Source of the DNA: Janthinobacterium sp. 1_2014MBL_MicDiv
Lineage (GTDB): Bacteria > Pseudomonadota > Gammaproteobacteria > Burkholderiales > Burkholderiaceae_D
Assembly (NCBI RefSeq): GCF_001865675.1
Contig: NZ_CP011319.1
Span: 3,968,001-4,032,000 of the forward strand
Reading direction: 5' to 3'
DNA: 64,000 nt
Position numbers and translations under genes: made by a program. The notes under the pieces were generated by a model. The model was not told where the DNA came from. It did no database searches and saw nothing but the letters and a program-made list of their open reading frames with translations. Positions 30,222-38,707 of this stretch are shown piece by piece (the first letter of the stretch is position 1; the number at the start of each line of letters is the position of its first letter).

Positions 30222-30431
30222 ATGAAAGCCGCCCGCAGCCTCACCTTCAAGTGCGTCAAATGTCACAAATCCATGCAGGTCTACCTGCAAAAAGTCTCCG
30301 CCTGCTCGCATATCCAGCCCTACCAGGGCATATGCGCCTGCGGCGAGCTCAAGCGCCACGCCACGGGCCAGGCCGATGCCGTCAAGTCCTACCTGGAATC
30401 GGCGGACGGTAGCTGGTCGCACCACCACTAA
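30222..30431 (+). CDS. Small cysteine-rich hypothetical protein
   Basis: A 69-residue protein with an AAGGAA site 5 bases before its ATG. Cysteines at CVKC (residues 11-14), residue 28 and CAC (38-40), with several histidines, suggest a small zinc-ribbon-like fold. It ends in HHH. There is no signal peptide. The function is unknown. Confidence 0.65.
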   Translation: MKAARSLTFKCVKCHKSMQVYLQKVSACSHIQPYQGICACGELKRHATGQADAVKSYLESADGSWSHHH

Positions 30432-30492
30432 TGGTTAAAGAATGGGCCATGGTTGCCGTTAATCGGGTACTTGCCCATTCAAGAATGTCACC

Positions 30493-31341
30493 ATGTCCCA
30501 GCTTCCCGCCCTCATTGCCGGCTCGCGCCAGCCTGCCGCCAACGCCCTGGCGGGACCCGCCTCCCAAAAATCCGGCGCCAGCCAGACCGGCCTGGCGGCC
30601 TCGCCACTGATGCAGCGTACGGCGCAGGACGTGGTGGCGCTGTCGAAAAACGGCCTGGACCTGTCGGCCAGGGGGCTGGAGCAGCGCACGGACGCGCTGG
30701 GCCACGCCACCGTCGACGTGGCGCAGGACTTCCTCTCCACCATGACGCGCCAGCTGTTCGGCGACGGCGCCAGCATCGCCTTCGACAAGGTCGACCTGCA
30801 GGCCGGAGCCAGCTTCGGCAGTGGCAGCGTCTCGGGCACCGGCAGCCGCATGGCCGCCTTCAGCCTCGATGAAAGCGCCCACTTCATCGGCAAGGGCAAG
30901 ATCACCACGGCCGACGGCCAGACCTTCGATTTCGAAGTGGAAGTGCAATACCAATCGACGATCAGTGCCGGCTTGCTTGAGCAAACGCACGGTCCCGATG
31001 CGCCGCAGCCGGACGCTGCCGCCGATGAAGCGGACCTGCCCGCCAGAGAGCTGCCCGCCACGGACTTCGCCGGCAATCTGCGCGACCTGTTCAAGCTGCT
31101 GGGCCAGCAGCTGCAAAGCCAGGTCTACCATGGCAAGCGCGACGCAGACGGCGTCAGCGGCAGTGCTGGCGACCCGGCAGGCAGCCTGAGCTTGCGTTTG
31201 CTCAATCTGGTACAGCCGGACAAGCCGGCCGACGCCGGCAAGAAAACGGCAGAGGCCACGCCCGAAGCGCAGGCGCGCGCCCGCGCGCTGGCCCAGGCAT
31301 ATGGCACGGACGGTCCAGGCAGCACGGGCAGCGACGTATAA
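30493..31341 (+). CDS. Hypothetical protein, DUF-type, not recognised
   Basis: A 282-residue, Ala/Gln/Asp-rich protein. The first 40 residues are Ser/Ala/Pro/Gln-rich and look disordered. A helical stretch follows (QDVVALSKNGLDLSARGLEQ), then a beta-rich segment with alternating Gly/Ser and ITTADGQTFDFEVEVQYQST (about 136-155), and a low-complexity acidic tail. There is no signal peptide or membrane helix. The ribosome-binding site is weak (AAGAATG). The composition and the FDFEVEVQY strand resemble surface-appendage or flagellar-associated hypothetical proteins, but I cannot assign it. Confidence 0.65.
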   Translation: MSQLPALIAGSRQPAANALAGPASQKSGASQTGLAASPLMQRTAQDVVALSKNGLDLSARGLEQRTDALGHATVDVAQDFLSTMTRQLFGDGASIAFDKVDLQAGASFGSGSVSGTGSRMAAFSLDESAHFIGKGKITTADGQTFDFEVEVQYQSTISAGLLEQTHGPDAPQPDAAADEADLPARELPATDFAGNLRDLFKLLGQQLQSQVYHGKRDADGVSGSAGDPAGSLSLRLLNLVQPDKPADAGKKTAEATPEAQARARALAQAYGTDGPGSTGSDV

Positions 31342-31400
31342 TAGAAGACGGCCTGCGCAGGCGACCATGCCGCGCGCCCACCTTCTTTCGATTGAAACCC

Positions 31401-32579
31401 ATGTCCGACACTTCTTCAAATACCGCCCATCCGCAGATCCACTGGAGCGAAAACGGCGCCGAGCATTCGGCCCGCTGGCGCTCGGAAAGCGGCATGCCGC
31501 CGCCCAAGCGCCTCGTCATCGCCGACGACCGCACGACGGCCGACCAGGCTTACCGCCTGGCCTGCGAAGGCACGGCCATGCTGTGGCGCGGCGACTTCCA
31601 GAATGCGCGCCAGCTGCTGCAGGCGCTGGCGCGACGCGCCGACCACAAGAACGACAAGCCCGGCAAGAAGGCCAAGGCCGCCAAGCTGGCCAAGCCCGAG
31701 CCGTCCGCCACGGAAGCATTCCACCTGCACCGCCAGGCCCAGTCGCAGCGCGCCCGCACGCTGGCCATGCTGCTGCTGCCCTTCGATGCCGATTACACGA
31801 TTCCGCTGCGCCGCGCGCCGGACGTGAAACTGGCTTGCAATGAAGCGTATGGCCGCGGCGAGGAGCCGTTCATCGCCTCGCTGCGCGAGCTGCTGGGCCT
31901 GATCGGCGCGCATGAATGGCGCCGCACGGGCGTGGAATTGCCGGCCCTGGGCCAGCGCATCCACCCGCATTACGGCGTGTTCGCGCCGATCCGCGGCGAA
32001 TACGTGGGCCTGGTGGCCGACGCGCCGCTGCCCGCGCGCGCCAAGCTGGCCTTCGATATCGGCACCGGCACGGGCGTGCTGGCCGCCGTGCTGGCGCAGC
32101 GCGGCATCGAACGCATCGTCGCCACCGACCAGGACCCGCGCGCCCTGTCCTGCGCGCGCGAAAACCTGGCGCGCCTCGACTTGCAGGGCAAGGTCGACGT
32201 CGTGCAGGCCGACCTGTTCCCCGCCGGCCGCGCGCCGCTGGTCGTGTGCAACCCGCCCTGGCTGCCGGCCCGTCCCAGCTCGCCCATCGAATACGCCGTC
32301 TACGATCCGGACAGCCGCATGCTGCGCGGCTTCCTCGCCGGCCTGGCCGGCCACCTGGAGCCTGGCGGCGAAGGCTGGCTGATTTTGTCCGACCTGGCCG
32401 AGCACCTGGGCTTGCGCCCGCGCGCGCAATTGCTCGAGTGGATAGCCCAGGCGGGCTTGAAAGTCGTCGACCGCCTGGACGTGAAACCCACGCACCCGCG
32501 CGCACAGGACGCCAGCGACAGCCTGCACGCGGCCCGCTCGCAGGAAACCACGTCGCTGTGGCGCCTGGCGGCGGCCTGA
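31401..32579 (+). CDS. Class I SAM-dependent methyltransferase, PrmC/HemK-like
   Basis: A 392-residue protein. The C-terminal half is a Rossmann methyltransferase: motif I AFDIGTGTGVLAAVLA (about residue 217), the acidic VATDQDPRALSCA, and the catalytic-type NPPW (VVCNPPWLP, about 284). NPPY/NPPW is typical of enzymes methylating amide or exocyclic amino groups, such as PrmC or RlmG/RlmF. The N-terminal 190 residues are helical with a Lys-rich linker (about 85-100) and would confer substrate choice. The target is unknown. The start is the ATG at 31401; a TTG three codons upstream is possible. Confidence 0.8.
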   Translation: MSDTSSNTAHPQIHWSENGAEHSARWRSESGMPPPKRLVIADDRTTADQAYRLACEGTAMLWRGDFQNARQLLQALARRADHKNDKPGKKAKAAKLAKPEPSATEAFHLHRQAQSQRARTLAMLLLPFDADYTIPLRRAPDVKLACNEAYGRGEEPFIASLRELLGLIGAHEWRRTGVELPALGQRIHPHYGVFAPIRGEYVGLVADAPLPARAKLAFDIGTGTGVLAAVLAQRGIERIVATDQDPRALSCARENLARLDLQGKVDVVQADLFPAGRAPLVVCNPPWLPARPSSPIEYAVYDPDSRMLRGFLAGLAGHLEPGGEGWLILSDLAEHLGLRPRAQLLEWIAQAGLKVVDRLDVKPTHPRAQDASDSLHAARSQETTSLWRLAAA

Positions 32580-32636
32580 GGCAGGACTCAAAACAGGACT
32601 AACAACGGGACTTGAACAGGGATCGGCACCCGGTCA

Positions 32637-32665
32637 TTGCGCATTGCAGCAAACTCCGCTATAAT
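32637..32665 (+). promoter_or_regulatory. Promoter of tRNA-fMet copy 1
   Basis: TTGCGC (32637-32642), a 17-base spacer and a perfect TATAAT (32660-32665). The mature tRNA starts only 6 bases after the -10 box. Copy 2 has TATAAT at 33398-33403 with the same distance. Confidence 0.75.
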
Positions 32666-32670
32666 TCGCC

Positions 32671-32747
32671 TGCGGGGTGGAGCAGTCTGGCAGCTCGTCG
32701 GGCTCATAACCCGAAGGTCACAGGTTCAAATCCTGTCCCCGCAACCA
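32671..32747 (+). tRNA. tRNA-fMet (CAT), copy 1
   Basis: A 77-base initiator tRNA with encoded CCA. The anticodon arm is TCGGG-CTCATAA-CCCGA, with the three consecutive G-C pairs that mark initiator tRNA. Position 1 is T opposite A72, where E. coli has C1/A72; either way there is no strong 1:72 pair, as required for formylation. It is followed by a terminator. Confidence 0.97.
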
Positions 32748-32754
32748 ATACCGG

Positions 32755-32793
32755 AAAGCCGCTGATTCTTGCAAAGGATCAGCGGCTTTTTTT
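32755..32793 (+). terminator. Terminator of tRNA-fMet copy 1
   Basis: AAAGCCGCTGAT pairs with ATCAGCGGCTTT around an 11-base loop and runs into a T-tract, beginning 7 bases after the tRNA. Confidence 0.9.
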
Positions 32794-32854
32794 ATTCCAC
32801 CCCGTGCCGGTCAGCCATGTTAAATTGCCACTTTTAATTTGCAAGGGCGACACC

Positions 32855-33346
32855 TTGAAAGCATTCCGCACTACCTGCCTGCTGGCCACCGCGCTCTTCT
32901 CCGCCACGGCCCAAGCCCAGTCCCAAGCGCAGCGGGATGCGGAATATCTGCAAGAGTTCATCATCCCTTTGGCCAAACTGCAACTTGAGAGGCGCGGCCA
33001 ATTCCTTCCGCTCGGCGCGGCCCTGAAGCGGACCGACAACTTCGTTCTCATGCCCGTAAGCACCTCCACGCCTGGACTACTGCCGGCCGACATCATCAAA
33101 CAGATACAGCAAGCCCTCGAGCAAGGTGCCGCCGACGGCGACTACAAAACAACCGCCCTCGTATATGACGCCACAGTCCCCCTGCCCGCATCCGGCAAAC
33201 CGTCCGATGCGATCGCCGTCGCGCTCGACCATCGCGATGGGTATTCGGTGATCACCTTCCTGCCGTACGAACTGCGCGGCACGGAAGTGCATATGGGCAC
33301 GCCTTTTACGCGCCAGGGTACGTCCACGGTGTTCAGGCAAAAGTAA
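32855..33346 (+). CDS. Small secreted hypothetical protein between the two tRNA-fMet copies
   Basis: 163 residues from a TTG start at 32855, behind a good AAGGG site 8 bases upstream. The open frame extends left through the tRNA, but that part cannot be protein-coding. The N-terminus KAFRTTCLLATALFSATAQAQ is a clear Sec signal peptide. The mature part has helix DAEYLQEFIIPLAKLQ and a beta-rich end (DGYSVITFLPYEL). The pattern GQFLPLGAAL...DGDYKTTALVYD recalls small bacterial proteins of unknown function; I cannot name the family. There is no ATG or GTG in a better position. Confidence 0.7.
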   Translation: MKAFRTTCLLATALFSATAQAQSQAQRDAEYLQEFIIPLAKLQLERRGQFLPLGAALKRTDNFVLMPVSTSTPGLLPADIIKQIQQALEQGAADGDYKTTALVYDATVPLPASGKPSDAIAVALDHRDGYSVITFLPYELRGTEVHMGTPFTRQGTSTVFRQK

Positions 33347-33408
33347 GTACCCAGGCAGGCCCGGCAAAGATCCTTCCCGCAACGCAGCAAACTCGTATAT
33401 AATTCGCC

Positions 33409-33485
33409 TGCGGGGTGGAGCAGTCTGGCAGCTCGTCGGGCTCATAACCCGAAGGTCACAGGTTCAAATCCTGTCCCCGCAACCA
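33409..33485 (+). tRNA. tRNA-fMet (CAT), copy 2
   Basis: Identical over all 77 bases to the copy at 32671-32747. The identity extends upstream over most of the -10 region and downstream through the terminator, showing a recent duplication or gene conversion. TATAAT at 33398-33403 ends 5 bases before the mature 5' end. Confidence 0.97.
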
Positions 33486-33492
33486 ATACCGG

Positions 33493-33529
33493 AAAGCCGC
33501 TGATTCTTGCAAAAGATCAGCGGCTTTTT
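33493..33529 (+). terminator. Terminator of tRNA-fMet copy 2
   Basis: The same hairpin as after copy 1 (AAAGCCGCTGAT / ATCAGCGGCTTT), differing by one loop base, followed by TTTTTC. Confidence 0.9.
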
Positions 33530-33544
33530 CATTGCTGGCCGCCT

Positions 33545-34228
33545 TTATGCGGTGGCGGCGCTTGCCCTGATCTGCCTGGCCGCCGCATGCAGGCTGGCCG
33601 CCACGCGCTCCAGCTTGTCGGCGCCCGCCGTTTCCGCCAGCGCGGCAAATGCGCTGACATGAAACGTGGCCACCATCGCCGGCGAGACGTCGAGCTCCAG
33701 CGCCGTCTTGCTCAATGCCGTCGACGCCTCGAGGTAAGGCTCGCTGCCCGCCTCGAACGCCTGCTTGGTTTCCAGCAACTCCTGCCCGCCCTCGGCCTTG
33801 GCCAGGCAATCGTCGACCTTTTGCTGGAAGGCCGGCAAGCTATCGCGCAGCGGCCCGGCGTCCGGCACCGCTGCGGGCTCCGGCTCCGCTGGTGCGGGCG
33901 CAGGCGCAGGCGCGGCGGGCGCAGGCTTGTCCGCCGTCGGCATGTCGCGCAGCGTGAGCCAGCGCTCGACGGCGAGGAAATCGGCAAACGGCTCGGCCAC
34001 CTTGGGATTCATCAGCCAGACCTCGCCCGTGCGCCAGTCGATCCTGGCGCCGCGCTCATTTCTCGCCAACAAGATATCCTTGCCGCCATCGGCATTCGAC
34101 ACCCGGCCGATATCCAGCCAGTTCATCAACTCCGCCTGGCGCGACATCGCGTTGACCCGGTGGAAGTAGGCCAACCATAAAAATCTGGCGACCAGAAGAA
34201 CCAGGGCACCGCCAACCATCCACATCAT
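33545..34228 (-). CDS. Hypothetical membrane-anchored protein
   Basis: A 227-residue protein with a single N-terminal transmembrane helix (about residues 4-22, LVLLVARFLWLAYF) and no cleavage site. A beta-containing stretch follows (about 40-75, RIDWRTGEVWLMNPKV), then a Pro/Ala/Glu linker (about 100-120), and a helical C-terminal domain. A GGAGCG site precedes the start. The gene is convergent with the tRNA-fMet cassette. No family recognised. Confidence 0.7.
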   Translation of the reverse strand: MMWMVGGALVLLVARFLWLAYFHRVNAMSRQAELMNWLDIGRVSNADGGKDILLARNERGARIDWRTGEVWLMNPKVAEPFADFLAVERWLTLRDMPTADKPAPAAPAPAPAPAEPEPAAVPDAGPLRDSLPAFQQKVDDCLAKAEGGQELLETKQAFEAGSEPYLEASTALSKTALELDVSPAMVATFHVSAFAALAETAGADKLERVAASLHAAARQIRASAATA

Positions 34229-34403
34229 TTTTCGCTCCGCACCACATCAACAGCCCGCATTTTCTCACATGAAAGCTTGCGCCAAGGAAACTTTTACATC
34301 TGCCGTGCGGCAGCGCAAATCCACGGCCGTACGCGGCCCGGGCGCGCAGTCGCATTTCAACAACGCCGCGTTTTCCCTGATTGCCTGGCGCGCGCCGCTG
34401 CGC

Positions 34404-34424
34404 TATTATGAGAACAATTCTCAT
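34404..34424 (+). promoter_or_regulatory. Fur box overlapping the promoter of the ECF sigma gene
   Basis: ATGAGAA-CAA-TTCTCAT (34408-34424) is a perfect 7-7 palindrome of the Fur-box type and overlaps TATTAT (34404-34409), a candidate -10. It lies 23 bases before the sigma factor start. Iron-bound Fur would block transcription of the sigma/FecR pair. The 219-base gap from 34229 holds no other signal I can support. Confidence 0.8.
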
Positions 34425-34447
34425 TTAGATTAAGACGTCCTGCACGC

Positions 34448-34966
34448 ATGCTGTCCGCCCCCTCCCCGTCGTCCGATTTCCAGGCCCTGTATGCCGAGCA
34501 CCACGCGTGGCTGCTGCACTGGCTGAAGCGTCGCCTGCACGATGCGGGACTGGCCGGCGATCTGGCGCAGGATACCTTCATCAAGATCTTCGTTGCGCGC
34601 AGCAGCGCCGGGATCGCGCAGCCGCGCCCTTTCCTCGCCACCATCGCGAAACGCCTGCTGGCCAATCACTGCCGCCGCGAAGAGCTCGAACGCGCCTACC
34701 TCGACGCGCTGCTGCACCAGCCGCAAGCCTGCACGCCATCGCCGGAAGCGATGTCCATCCTGCTCGAATCGCTGCAACGGATCGACCGCGCGCTGGACCG
34801 CCTCTCCGCCAAGGCAAAGGCCGCCTTCCTGCTGGCCCACCTGGACGGCATGAGCTACGCCGAGATCGCCGCCGAACTGGGCACCACCACGCACTCCGTC
34901 AAAAAATACCTGAGCAAGGCCAATCTGCTGTGCTTTTTCGCCGTGCCTGATTTTGCCGCGCCCTGA
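34448..34966 (+). CDS. FecI-type ECF sigma factor
   Basis: A 172-residue group IV sigma factor. The sigma-2 region (about 10-75) has FQALYAEHHAWLLHWLKRRL and DLAQDTFIKIF, the FecI-type 2.1-2.2 pattern. The sigma-4 region (about 110-165) has LDRLSAKAKAAFLLAHLDGMSYAEIAAELG followed by a helix-turn-helix (THSVKKYLSKA). The gene is directly followed, one base after the stop, by fecR and then the TonB receptor with an STN domain, the standard cell-surface signalling triplet. Its likely target is the receptor promoter in 35976-36077. Expression is probably Fur-repressed. Confidence 0.94.
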   Translation: MLSAPSPSSDFQALYAEHHAWLLHWLKRRLHDAGLAGDLAQDTFIKIFVARSSAGIAQPRPFLATIAKRLLANHCRREELERAYLDALLHQPQACTPSPEAMSILLESLQRIDRALDRLSAKAKAAFLLAHLDGMSYAEIAAELGTTTHSVKKYLSKANLLCFFAVPDFAAP

Positions 34967-34967
34967 C

Positions 34968-35975
34968 ATGCGCGGCGCCACCGTCTACGCCCAGGGCCAG
35001 CCCATCGACCTGGCCATCGCCATGCAGGCGGCCGAATGGCTGACCACCCTGATGAGCGGCGCAGCCACGCCGGCGGAAAAAACGGCCTGGCAAGCATGGC
35101 GCCAGGCACACCCCGACCATGAGCGCGCGTGGAAACACATCGAAAGCGTCAGCGGCGGCTTGCGCGAACTCGATGCCCAGGCCAGCCGCAAGGCGCTGCT
35201 GCAAGGTCCCAGTTCGCGCTCAATCTCGCGCCGCACCAGCCTGCAACTGCTGGCATGGGTATCGACCATCGGCATCACGGGCTGGTTCGGCGCGCGCTCG
35301 CCCTACGCGCCCGACTTCGCCCGCGCCGCGCTGGCCGACCTGTCCACCAGCGTGGGCGAGCGCCGCGAACTGACCCTGCCGGACGGCAGCCATCTGCACC
35401 TCAACAGCGGCAGCGCCGTCAACATCCGCTACACGGGCACGCAGCGCCTGCTGCAACTGGTGCAGGGCGAAGTCTTCATCGCCACCGCCCGTGAAACGGA
35501 CCGCCCCTACCGCCCCTTCCTCGTCGAGACCGCGCACGGCCATGCGCAGGCGCTGGGCACGCGCTACTCGGTGCGCCAGGCCGAGGGCAGCACCGTCGTC
35601 GCCGTCGAGGAAGGCGCCGTCCGGCTGCTGCCGCGCCTTGGCGACGACAAGCTGCTCGTCCAGGCGGGCCAGGCCGCCAGCATGACGGCGCAGCAGGTCT
35701 TGCCCGCGCACGCCGTCTCGCCCGACATCTGGGCCTGGCGCCAGGGCCTGCTGCTGGCCGACGCCATGCCGCTGCGCGACTTCCTGCATGAACTGAGCCG
35801 CTACCGCCACGGCTTGCTGGGCTGCGACGACACGGTCGCCCATCTGCGCATCTCCGGCGTCTTCCCGCTGGCCGACCTCGATGCCGTGCTGCTGTCGCTG
35901 CCCGAATCCCTGCCGGTAGACGTGCGCCTGCGCACGCGCTACTGGGTGCAGGTGGAAGCGCGCCAGCAGCGCTGA
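34968..35975 (+). CDS. FecR-family anti-sigma/sigma regulator
   Basis: A 335-residue inner-membrane protein that relays the state of the receptor to the sigma factor. The N-terminal cytoplasmic DUF4880-like part (about 10-55) has AAEWLTTLMSG...AWQAWRQAHPDHERAW. A single membrane segment lies near 85-105. The periplasmic FecR domain has VGERRELTLPDGSHLHLNSGSAV and a C-terminal STN-like segment. The ATG at 34968 is used, one base after the sigma stop; a TTG at 34953 would overlap the sigma gene and is less likely. Confidence 0.93.
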   Translation: MRGATVYAQGQPIDLAIAMQAAEWLTTLMSGAATPAEKTAWQAWRQAHPDHERAWKHIESVSGGLRELDAQASRKALLQGPSSRSISRRTSLQLLAWVSTIGITGWFGARSPYAPDFARAALADLSTSVGERRELTLPDGSHLHLNSGSAVNIRYTGTQRLLQLVQGEVFIATARETDRPYRPFLVETAHGHAQALGTRYSVRQAEGSTVVAVEEGAVRLLPRLGDDKLLVQAGQAASMTAQQVLPAHAVSPDIWAWRQGLLLADAMPLRDFLHELSRYRHGLLGCDDTVAHLRISGVFPLADLDAVLLSLPESLPVDVRLRTRYWVQVEARQQR

Positions 35976-36077
35976 AGATGTATTTTGATGCCAGCGCAAA
36001 AAAAACTTACCCGCTTTCGATTCTCGCGTGACCTGTGTAGGCAACGTTCTTTTTGACGACTACACCACAAGGTAACC

Positions 36078-38591
36078 ATGTCTCCAGTTATGTCTTCCCA
36101 GTCCCGGTCCCGGCCGCGCCCGCGGCGCACGCGCATGGCGCATGCCGTCCAGTTCGTCTTCATCGGTTCGGCCCTGCTGCTGAACGCCCAGGCGCCCGCC
36201 CTGGCGCAGGACAGCACGGCGGCGCCAGCGGCCAGCCAGGACTTCCAGGTGCCGGCCGGCGACCTGGCAACGGCGCTGCGCCAGGTCGCCAGCCAGTCCA
36301 GGGTCATCCTCAGCTTCACGCCGGAACAGACGCGCGGCAAGACCTCTTCCAGCCTCACCGGCCGCCACGACGTGCTGGCCGCCCTGAACGGCGTCTTGCG
36401 CGGCACCGGCCTGAAGGCGGAACGCAGCGCGAATGGCAGCTTTGTCCTGCGCCCGGCCGATGCCGAAGCCAGGGGCGAAGCGCTGTCCATGATGCCGGAA
36501 GTGTCGGTCAAGGCGCAGCAGGATGCCACCGAAGGTTCGGGTGCGTATGTCTCCCCCCTGCCGATCGCCACGGCCACGCCGCTGGGCCTGTCCATCAGGG
36601 AAACGCCGCAGTCGGTCAGCGTCATCACGCAGCAGCGCATGCAGGACCAGGGCTTGAGCACCATCGCGCAGGTGATGGCGCAAACGCCGGGCATCACCCT
36701 GTTCGCGCTGGGCAGCGAGCGCACGGGCTTCACTTCGCGCGGCTATTCGATCACCAATTACCAGCTCGATGGCGTCAGCACGCACTCGGAAAACCTGGGC
36801 CTCAATGCGATACCGTCGCAAAGCCTGGCCGACATGGCGCTGTACGACCGCATCGAAGTGCTGCGCGGCGCCTCGGGCCTGATGACGGGCGCCGGCGACG
36901 CCTCGGGCGCCATCAACATGGTGCGCAAGAAGCCGACGGCGCAGTTCCAGGCGTCCGTCGAGGGCGAGCTGGGTTCCTACGATGAACGGCGCGTCATGGC
37001 CGACGTTGCCGGCCCCCTCAACGCAGCGCGCACGCTGCGCGGCCGCCTGGTGACGGTGTACGAGGAAGGCGACAGCATCATCGACGGCTACAGCCGCGAC
37101 AAGAAAGTGGTGTATGGCGTGGTCGAGGCGGATCTCTCGAGCGACACGAAACTGACGGCCGGCGTCACGCACCAGCGCAAGCGCTCGAACGGATCCCTGT
37201 CCTACCTGGGCTTCCCCCTGTTCTACAGCAATGGCGCAATGACGGACCTGCCCCGCTCCTTCAGCCCGGCGGCCACGTCGAACCGCTTCGGCACCAATTC
37301 GACCGACCTCTTCGCCACCCTGGAACACGCACTGAGCAACGACTGGAAACTGAAAATCTCGGCCAACCGCGTGCAATCGTCGCAGGAAGAGCGCGCCGTC
37401 TACCTGAACGTGAGCGAGGGTTTTCCCGACCAGACCACGGGCGATGGCCTGCGTTTGAGCGCCGACTACCGCGATTACCAGCTCCAGGTCAACAGCGTGG
37501 ACGTCAATGTGCGCGGCCCGTTCAGCGCGTTCGGCCGCCAGCACGAACTGGTGCTGGGCATGGACTACAACGAATTTCAAAGCACGACAGACGGCAGGTT
37601 CGACTGGAATATCCAGGGCAAGGCCGCCAACCTGTACCGCTGGAATCGCACGGCAACGCCCGTATTTGGCGACACCTATGTCACCTATGACAGCACGCGC
37701 CGCCAGGCCAGCGCGTATGCCGCCACGCGCCTGAACCTGTCCGAGCGCCTGAAACTGATCGCCGGCGCGAAGGTGCTGCGCTACAGCGAGAACTACATCT
37801 CGGACGCGCCTTCCGTGAATTTTTACAGCGCCTCCCCCGCCTCGGAAAGCCGCGTCTTCACGCCGTACGGCGGCCTGGTGTTCGACATCGACGGCACGCA
37901 CAGCGCCTACGCCAGCTACTCCACCATCTACCAGCCACAGGCCCAGCAAGACCGCTACGGCAAGCTGCTGGCGCCGCGCGAGGGCAAGACCCTGGAAGCG
38001 GGCGTCAAGAGCGGCTGGCTCGATGGCCGCCTGAACACCTCTGCCGCGCTGTACCAGATCCGCCAGAGCAACCTGGCCGAATCGGATCCCGGCTACACCG
38101 TGCCGGGCACGAACAATCCCGCGAACCGCGCCATCAAGGGCGCCAAGACCCAGGGCGTGGACCTGGAAGCGACGGGCGCCCTGACGCCGGACTGGAACAT
38201 TTCGGCATCGTGGTCCTACAGCCAGACGGAAAACAATACCGGCAAGGCGATCCTGACCACCTTCCCGCGCCACCTGGTGAAACTGTGGACCACCTGGCGC
38301 CTGCCCGGCGACTTGCATCGCCTGACGGTGGGCGGCGGCGTGAACTGGCAAAGCCGCGTGTATTCCGACATCGATGCGTGGCAAATCAACAGCACCCTGC
38401 ACTGGGAACAGAAGGCGTATTCGGTGGCCAGCCTGATGGCGCGCTACGACGTCAGCGACAAGCTCTCTGCCACCGTGAACGTGGCCAACCTGTTCGACAA
38501 GCAGTACACGGCTTCCGTGTCGGACTGGTGGTACTCGGGCATGCATGGCCCGGCGCGCAAGGTGGCATTGAGCGTGCGCTACCAGTTCTAG
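36078..38591 (+). CDS. TonB-dependent siderophore receptor with N-terminal signalling (STN) domain
   Basis: An 837-residue transducer-type receptor of the FpvA/FoxA group. A long basic signal peptide ends PALAQ. The STN domain (about 55-110) has FQVPAGDLATALRQVASQS. The plug (about 135-300) has LSIRETPQSVSVITQQRM, then FTSRGYSITNYQLDGV and IEVLRGASGLMTGAGDASGAINM. The barrel ends SVRYQF with terminal phenylalanine. AAGGT precedes the start. With the sigma and FecR genes upstream it should sense and import a ferric siderophore, probably hydroxamate or mixed type; the ligand is not determinable. The 102-base upstream gap probably carries the ECF-dependent promoter, but I could not fix its boxes. 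Confidence 0.94.
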   Translation: MSPVMSSQSRSRPRPRRTRMAHAVQFVFIGSALLLNAQAPALAQDSTAAPAASQDFQVPAGDLATALRQVASQSRVILSFTPEQTRGKTSSSLTGRHDVLAALNGVLRGTGLKAERSANGSFVLRPADAEARGEALSMMPEVSVKAQQDATEGSGAYVSPLPIATATPLGLSIRETPQSVSVITQQRMQDQGLSTIAQVMAQTPGITLFALGSERTGFTSRGYSITNYQLDGVSTHSENLGLNAIPSQSLADMALYDRIEVLRGASGLMTGAGDASGAINMVRKKPTAQFQASVEGELGSYDERRVMADVAGPLNAARTLRGRLVTVYEEGDSIIDGYSRDKKVVYGVVEADLSSDTKLTAGVTHQRKRSNGSLSYLGFPLFYSNGAMTDLPRSFSPAATSNRFGTNSTDLFATLEHALSNDWKLKISANRVQSSQEERAVYLNVSEGFPDQTTGDGLRLSADYRDYQLQVNSVDVNVRGPFSAFGRQHELVLGMDYNEFQSTTDGRFDWNIQGKAANLYRWNRTATPVFGDTYVTYDSTRRQASAYAATRLNLSERLKLIAGAKVLRYSENYISDAPSVNFYSASPASESRVFTPYGGLVFDIDGTHSAYASYSTIYQPQAQQDRYGKLLAPREGKTLEAGVKSGWLDGRLNTSAALYQIRQSNLAESDPGYTVPGTNNPANRAIKGAKTQGVDLEATGALTPDWNISASWSYSQTENNTGKAILTTFPRHLVKLWTTWRLPGDLHRLTVGGGVNWQSRVYSDIDAWQINSTLHWEQKAYSVASLMARYDVSDKLSATVNVANLFDKQYTASVSDWWYSGMHGPARKVALSVRYQF

Positions 38592-38605
38592 GGTCGGCTG
38601 AATAT

Positions 38606-38680
38606 TTCACATTGGCGCAGGGCCGGTGATACAATTTTCCCGCTTCACGGGCGTTGCCGGTCATTGCCGCCAACGCCCGT
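38606..38680 (+). promoter_or_regulatory. Candidate promoter and leader hairpin of the phosphoesterase gene
   Basis: TTCACA (38606-38611), 18 bases, TACAAT (38630-38635). Just downstream ACGGGCGTTG (38647-38656) pairs perfectly with CAACGCCCGT (38671-38680) around a 14-base loop, in the predicted leader. This hairpin ends about 18 bases before the AAGGAG site. Confidence 0.5.
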
Positions 38681-38707
38681 GCCCATAGAGACACCCAAGG
38701 AGAATGT

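Noticed and set aside
32671..33485. Integration site of a mobile element between duplicated tRNA-fMet genes
   Set aside because: The copies are full tRNAs with promoter and terminator, and there is no integrase; duplication of the cassette is simpler.
36060..38546. A long leftward frame opposite the STN-type TonB receptor
   Set aside because: Antisense shadow; the rightward frame has signal peptide, STN, plug and terminal Phe.
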